Shown one piece after another: positions 59,408 to 64,000 of a stretch of 64,000 bases of DNA (positions within the stretch are counted from its first letter, which is position 1; each line of letters starts with the position of its first letter). Location: positions 10,223 through 74,222 of the forward strand of contig JAPOVI010000156.1 in NCBI GenBank assembly GCA_026708265.1, in the 5' to 3' direction. The position numbers and the translations under genes were made by a program. This stretch comes from Acidobacteriota bacterium (lineage in GTDB: Bacteria > Acidobacteriota > Vicinamibacteria > Vicinamibacterales > UBA8438). The notes beneath the pieces are model-generated. The model was not told the DNA's origin, made no database searches, and saw only the letters and a list, made by a program, of their open reading frames with translations.

Positions 59408-62400
59408 GTAACACCCTGGTCGTTTGTGGCGGAACCGGTGCGCACGTAGCGCTCGCGCTTCTGCGGTTGCACACGCTCGGCCATGCGCTCGGGTTCTTTC
59501 GCCACGCGGACGACAAACCGCTCGCCTTCCCGACACTCTACCTCGTGGACCAGGACTCCGGGGACGGCGCCCGCGAGGCAACCGCCTGGCAGGAGGCCAA
59601 GCGGTTGGTTGCCCGTCACCCGGGGCGACACGATTGGAACCTGGCGATCGGCCGCTCCGATCCTCCCGAGCGCAAGGTCGTCACGCCGCTTCCCATAGGC
59701 AGCAAACGAACTTGGTTCGATCCGCCGTTCGACACCCTCAGGCGGCGCTTCGCGGACTCGCCCTGGCTCGATCTGCTCACGTCGCAGGGACAGCGCGGCA
59801 TCCGCTTCTCCCACGGGATGATGGGATCGCCGGCCGTCGGATCGCTGCTGTTCCGTCTGAAGGACTTCGACAGGAAGCAGAGCGGCACCAATCACGACGG
59901 CGCCTACCACGAACTGCTGAGCGCGCGCGGCCGGGTGGCGGTGGTCGGATCCGCGGTCGGCGGCACCGGCGCCGCCGTGGGACCGACACTGGCGCAGCGG
60001 CTTGCCGACTCCGGCGCCGCCGTGATGGCCGTCATGGTCCTCAACTGGTTCCGGTTCGATCCCGAAGACCTCGACGAAGAGACCCTGGAGAAGGCGCAAC
60101 TCCGCGACCGCTCCATGGTCGAGAACGCCAACTCCGCGTTCGCCTACTACGGCAGCCAACTGGCGCGCCGCGTGGCCACCGTGCCGGTCGGGGTGCCCGA
60201 CGCGGCCGTCAAGCTGCGACGCTACACGTCGGACACCCGGCAACCGATTCAGGAGTCCCTCGTCCATGGGGTCGCGGCGCTCTGCACGCTGCAGCACTTC
60301 CTCGCCGTCGAGCCTCCTGGGCCCGGCCTGTACCAGATGGGAGCCGAGGACCCAGCCCGGCTGGGCGGCGGCAACCGTCTTCCCGGCCGGACCGGCGACG
60401 ACTCGGTCCAGAGCCTTGCCAACCAGGCGGCGACGCTCGCTGACGTGCTCGACGTCTTCGCGGGCGCATTGGCGGCTCGGCACAGCGGCGCCTGGCTCGG
60501 CGTCGCGCCGGCCATCCATGACGCGACCAGGCGCATCGCCGCCCCCGAGCGGGTCGGCGACGCGCTGGGTCGACTGGTTACCGAGTACCGCGAGCATCTG
60601 GACTGGATGGAGAGGGTGCTGGGCGTACGGCCACAGCCCGACGAGTCGCTGACGCCCGAAGCGCGGTCGCGCGCCAGGCTCGCCGGGCATGACCTCGAGC
60701 CGGCGGCTCGGGCCGACACTTCCAGGGAGGATGCCGCAGCGCTAGCGCTCTTTCACTGGACGGCGGACTGGATCGCGGATTGGAGCCGTGAGGAGGACAG
60801 TGCCAGCCTCATCGTTGCGCCCGCCCGTTCCCCCGGCGGGGGCTACTGGCCACCTCTGGTGGGCCCAGACAGCCTCAACGTCTCGGTGGAGCACGCCGGG
60901 ACGTTGACAAGGGTGGCGGATCAGAGCATCCAGGGCACCGTCGAGGGCTTCATCGTCGACGATCGCGTCACCGAGAACGGGTGGCCCGACCCCCTCGCCG
61001 CGGCCGACCACTTCCGCTACGCCATCCTGCGCGAGCAACCTGCCGCGCGCCGGCAACTGGAGATGCTGCTCGCAAGCATCGTGATGGGCAAGCTGAGGTT
61101 GCGCGAGGTCCGGCGTCCGGCGTCGCCCCCCACCTTGTCGCTCGATCACCTCGTGGACGAGGCTCGCACCGGGCGCGCCCCGGACATCGCGAGCGTGGCG
61201 CTGGTCTACGGGCGCGAGGACGACGCGCTCGTCCTTGGCTTCAATTCGCCCTACACGCTGCTCTGCCCGACGCCCACGGATCGGTCCGACGAGGCGCGCG
61301 AGAACGCCTGGGGCAGGTTGTGGCAGACCCTGACCGGTTCGGACCGACCCCGCGACTGGAGGACGGAGGAGATCGAGTGGCGTCACGCCCGGAGTGCCAT
61401 CCGTCAGATTCGCGCATGGATCGAGGCCGAGAAACGGGCGCACGGCGGCGCGCCCCCGCCGTGGACTTCCATCTTCCAGACCGGGTCGGCGCCGCCTTCC
61501 GTGCCGTTCGGACGCGGGCGCGCACTGACCGTGTACTGGGACCCCGGCGCCGAACCGCCGCCCGTTACCGTGTGGCTGCCGACCGCGGAAGCGGGCAACT
61601 ACTGGCCCGACGGCGACACGCTGCGGATCTCCGAAGACGAGCTGCTGGCGCGGGAGTCCGCCGTTCGGACGCTGCAATCCGGGGCCGGGGTGCAGTTCGA
61701 GATGGTGGAATTCGAGTTGCCCGACCGCGAAGCCCGCGTGCGAGCCTTCTGGAGAGAACACCTCGAGCAGCTCCAGCAGAGCGGCGCCGTAGCGGCCTTC
61801 GGGGCCAGGCCAGATGATCGCCAGGTCGCCTTCTTGACCGCGGACCGGCGCGCCGCGGCGGTGCTGGACAACGTCATCGTCCTCGACCGTGACGTCATCA
61901 TGATCCGGGAATGCTGCCCGATGCGGCAGACACCCGTTCAACCCGTCACGCCTGGGCGGATCCTCTATCCCAATTACCCGTTGCGTTCCGACTACGCGGC
62001 CCTCGTGGAAACCGATGACGGCCGCTGCGTCGTCGACCTGCTCAAGGACGGGGAACGGGTTCCCCCGTCTCAGCCATCCGTTGACGACGTGCCAAGCGGG
62101 AGAGCCGCCGGCCGCGGACCACGCGAGCAGACGGTGGAGGCCGCCCGCAGGCTGGTTTCCGAGGGTCGCCGCGTTATCGACCGACTGTGGCGCGGAGAGT
62201 CGTCCGCGGCGGAGCGGCCGCCAGCCGACTACGAGCCCGCGCGGCAAGAGGCAAGGGCGACCTGGAGTCTGCGTCTCGCAGGCCGCAGCGACCGAGTCGG
62301 GATTACCCTCCCGGTCCCGTCGGCCAGTGCTCCGGACGCCCAGGTCGACCCACACCGAGCGCACTGGATGGTCTGGCCCCGGTTCCGTTCCACCACCGCC

Positions 62401-64000
62401 CCGTACTGGCGCGCCTACTACGTCTACGAACGCTGTACCGACGCCCGACTGCACTTGCGGACGCTGTGGCTCGACCCGGACCACCAGCGTCTTCGTCGCG
62501 CGGCGCTGTCCCGAACGGGGTCGCAGCCGATCCGGTTCGCTCCCGACCAGCAGCGCGTCCACACGGGGGGTCCCCCTCTCGCGTTCAGCCTCGAGAACGG
62601 GTTGTCCGGCCAGGAGTTGGGGCTCTACGTGATCAACCTCGATCGCCTGCCCCGAAGGGATGCGGACGTCAAGGTCGGGCTCGACTTCGGCACGTCCCAT
62701 ACGGTCGCCGCGGTGGAGACGGAGGGCGAGAAGCACCTCGTGGAGTTGACTTCCGAGCTCACTTCCGACGCGCGTCACGCACTCACGCACCACGTCAGCG
62801 AAGACCGGACGCACGTAATGGACGCCTACGACGACGATGGCCTGAAGGCGCTCGGCATATGGCAGCCCACGTACACGGACGCCCCCGTCCAGAAGGAGCA
62901 GGCGGGGCTGTTGCCCGCGGAGCTGCTGACGATCGAGACGATCCAGGAGCTGGTGAGGCTGCACGGCGATCGTGTCGCGCAGTGGCAACCTGGCCGGGAC
63001 TTCGTCATCCCCTACATGGACATGCAGCGGCGCGACCTCGCCGACCACCTGCTGTCCGATTTCAAGTTGGAGTCGTCGGTTCGGGCCTTCCAGGGTCAGG
63101 AACCCGCGCTGCGGGAGGTCTACCTCGGCATGGCCACCGAGCTGGTGATGGCAGAAGTGGTCTGGCGCCGGCTGCACGCGCTGCCGGAGCGGGTCGACTT
63201 TACGTTCACCTATCCGCTCCGCTCGCCCCGCGACGAGGTGAAGGGATGGGAGCGTACGGTGCGCAGCGTGCTGGACAGCGGTGGGCAGAGCCTCGGCTCG
63301 ACGCTGCAACTCGCCAACGATATCGGAATCTACAACGAGTCGAGCGCCGCGAAGGGGGGCACGCACCGTTTCGGCGAGGTGTGTCTGGTGGGCGATCTGG
63401 GAGGGGGAACTCTCGACCTGTTCATCTCGGCCTACGGCGGTCCGGGGGTCGAGTTCGAGGAAGTGGCGGACAGCGCGAAGCTCGGCGGCAATGCGCTGCT
63501 GCGCACGATGGCCGAGCATCCCGATCGCTTCCTGCCGCACGACTGGACACAGGCCAACGACGTCAACACGCTGCTGCGGGCGTGGATGCGCTCGAAGGGG
63601 GCCGCGCGGCTCTTCGGTGACGGCACCACTCCCAGAGAGCGCCTTCCCGGGCTTGACGTGAGAGGCTTCGCCCAGCCCGGGGACGCGACGGCGGCGCGGG
63701 CGCTGATCGGCCGCTACTTCCGTCTGATCGTGGAGTACATGTCGCGGAATCTGGCGGCCTACCTCGTCCGCCACTGGTATCCGCGGGTGTTGGAGAGCCG
63801 CCCGGAAGACCACGGTGTGCTCCGCGTCCTCGTACAGCTTCGCGGCAACGGATGGCGCCTGTGGCACGAGACGGACGACTATGCGGCGATCGAAGCGAAG
63901 ATCGCGGCGGACGTCGGGGCGCGGACCGCCGAGCTGTGGCGCGATCGCGCCGGCCATCGGGACGCCTGGCGCGGTCTCGACTTGTGGCGGACGCACCTCT
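59404..64000 (+). CDS. Giant protein: tubulin-like N-terminus, Hsp70/actin-like ATPase toward the C-terminus (runs off window)
   Basis: One open frame from TTG 59404 to the last base, 1,532 codons with no stop. Residues 1-14 (NTLVVCGGTGAHVAL) form a Rossmann-type glycine loop. VAVVGSAVGGTGAAVGPTLA at 178-197 matches the GGTG signature of tubulin/FtsZ-like (Tubulin_2) proteins, followed by the strand AVMAVMVLNWFRFD. The middle (about 330-1075) is unassigned, with Trp/Pro-rich beta segments. From 1089, VKVGLDFGTSHTVAAVE is the phosphate-1 loop of the Hsp70/actin ATPase fold and VGDLGGGTLDLF at 1329-1340 is phosphate-2. FTYPLRSPRDE lies between. Codon use is less GC-biased than in the his genes, which suggests transfer. 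The end lies outside the window. Confidence 0.75.
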   Translation, partial: MSNTLVVCGGTGAHVALALLRLHTLGHALGFFRHADDKPLAFPTLYLVDQDSGDGAREATAWQEAKRLVARHPGRHDWNLAIGRSDPPERKVVTPLPIGSKRTWFDPPFDTLRRRFADSPWLDLLTSQGQRGIRFSHGMMGSPAVGSLLFRLKDFDRKQSGTNHDGAYHELLSARGRVAVVGSAVGGTGAAVGPTLAQRLADSGAAVMAVMVLNWFRFDPEDLDEETLEKAQLRDRSMVENANSAFAYYGSQLARRVATVPVGVPDAAVKLRRYTSDTRQPIQESLVHGVAALCTLQHFLAVEPPGPGLYQMGAEDPARLGGGNRLPGRTGDDSVQSLANQAATLADVLDVFAGALAARHSGAWLGVAPAIHDATRRIAAPERVGDALGRLVTEYREHLDWMERVLGVRPQPDESLTPEARSRARLAGHDLEPAARADTSREDAAALALFHWTADWIADWSREEDSASLIVAPARSPGGGYWPPLVGPDSLNVSVEHAGTLTRVADQSIQGTVEGFIVDDRVTENGWPDPLAAADHFRYAILREQPAARRQLEMLLASIVMGKLRLREVRRPASPPTLSLDHLVDEARTGRAPDIASVALVYGREDDALVLGFNSPYTLLCPTPTDRSDEARENAWGRLWQTLTGSDRPRDWRTEEIEWRHARSAIRQIRAWIEAEKRAHGGAPPPWTSIFQTGSAPPSVPFGRGRALTVYWDPGAEPPPVTVWLPTAEAGNYWPDGDTLRISEDELLARESAVRTLQSGAGVQFEMVEFELPDREARVRAFWREHLEQLQQSGAVAAFGARPDDRQVAFLTADRRAAAVLDNVIVLDRDVIMIRECCPMRQTPVQPVTPGRILYPNYPLRSDYAALVETDDGRCVVDLLKDGERVPPSQPSVDDVPSGRAAGRGPREQTVEAARRLVSEGRRVIDRLWRGESSAAERPPADYEPARQEARATWSLRLAGRSDRVGITLPVPSASAPDAQVDPHRAHWMVWPRFRSTTAPYWRAYYVYERCTDARLHLRTLWLDPDHQRLRRAALSRTGSQPIRFAPDQQRVHTGGPPLAFSLENGLSGQELGLYVINLDRLPRRDADVKVGLDFGTSHTVAAVETEGEKHLVELTSELTSDARHALTHHVSEDRTHVMDAYDDDGLKALGIWQPTYTDAPVQKEQAGLLPAELLTIETIQELVRLHGDRVAQWQPGRDFVIPYMDMQRRDLADHLLSDFKLESSVRAFQGQEPALREVYLGMATELVMAEVVWRRLHALPERVDFTFTYPLRSPRDEVKGWERTVRSVLDSGGQSLGSTLQLANDIGIYNESSAAKGGTHRFGEVCLVGDLGGGTLDLFISAYGGPGVEFEEVADSAKLGGNALLRTMAEHPDRFLPHDWTQANDVNTLLRAWMRSKGAARLFGDGTTPRERLPGLDVRGFAQPGDATAARALIGRYFRLIVEYMSRNLAAYLVRHWYPRVLESRPEDHGVLRVLVQLRGNGWRLWHETDDYAAIEAKIAADVGARTAELWRDRAGHRDAWRGLDLWRTHL

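Noticed and set aside
60742-63996. A minus-strand frame of more than 1,080 codons opposite the giant gene
   Set aside because: The plus-strand frame here carries actin-fold motifs and normal codon structure. The minus frame is low-complexity.

Overview
The window is very GC-rich bacterial DNA. It carries many signal-peptide proteins: seven quinoprotein-type beta-propellers, two DUF1592/DUF1552 pairs, three long ankyrin proteins, several c-type cytochrome modules and two Tat-type leaders. This gene content is typical of Acidobacteriota, probably a Vicinamibacteria-type aerobic heterotroph. No rRNA or tRNA gene was found, so the assignment is an inference from gene content.

Layout. 1-7.2 kb: a MerR/TOBE regulator, a PQQ sugar dehydrogenase, a cytochrome c-PQQ dehydrogenase, a secreted propeller, a GDSL lipase and a putative outer-membrane barrel. 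7.4-9.2 kb: a divergent PQQ alcohol dehydrogenase. 9.5-17.4 kb: the histidine operon (hisI, then hisG-D-B-H-F-A) followed by a methyltransferase and a PlsC-type acyltransferase. A complete-looking attenuator lies between hisI and hisG: promoter, His-rich leader peptide, competing hairpins and a U-tract terminator. 17.5-25.1 kb: two convergent PQQ dehydrogenase paralogues, a Tat-leader haloacid dehalogenase, a second PQQ sugar dehydrogenase and an ECF sigma/anti-sigma pair. 25.2-33.2 kb (minus strand): a large PIG-L deacetylase, bshA, a cytochrome/copper monooxygenase-like pair and two methyltransferases. 33.4-51.8 kb: two cassettes of ankyrin protein + DUF1592 cytochrome + DUF1552 Tat protein, with a type B carboxylesterase, a PQQ-like propeller and a cytochrome-Vgb fusion. 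51.9-64 kb: an accessory-looking stretch with a large 2OG-Fe(II) oxygenase, a gutted nucleotidyltransferase, an ankyrin protein, a frameshifted AAA/PD-(D/E)XK protein, a 600-base gap, and a two-gene unit.

That last unit is the best candidate for something undescribed. A three-helix membrane protein overlaps, through a TTGA start/stop, an open frame that runs from 59404 past the window end (more than 1,530 codons). The encoded protein has tubulin/FtsZ-like glycine loops at its N-terminus and an Hsp70/actin-like ATPase core near the end of the visible part.

How it works together: most of the window encodes periplasmic or exported oxidation of alcohols, sugars and polymers by quinoproteins and c-type cytochromes. 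The his operon is a biosynthetic block with translation-sensing control. Several genes have a TANNNT box only 6-11 bases before the start codon, which suggests leaderless transcripts are used here.
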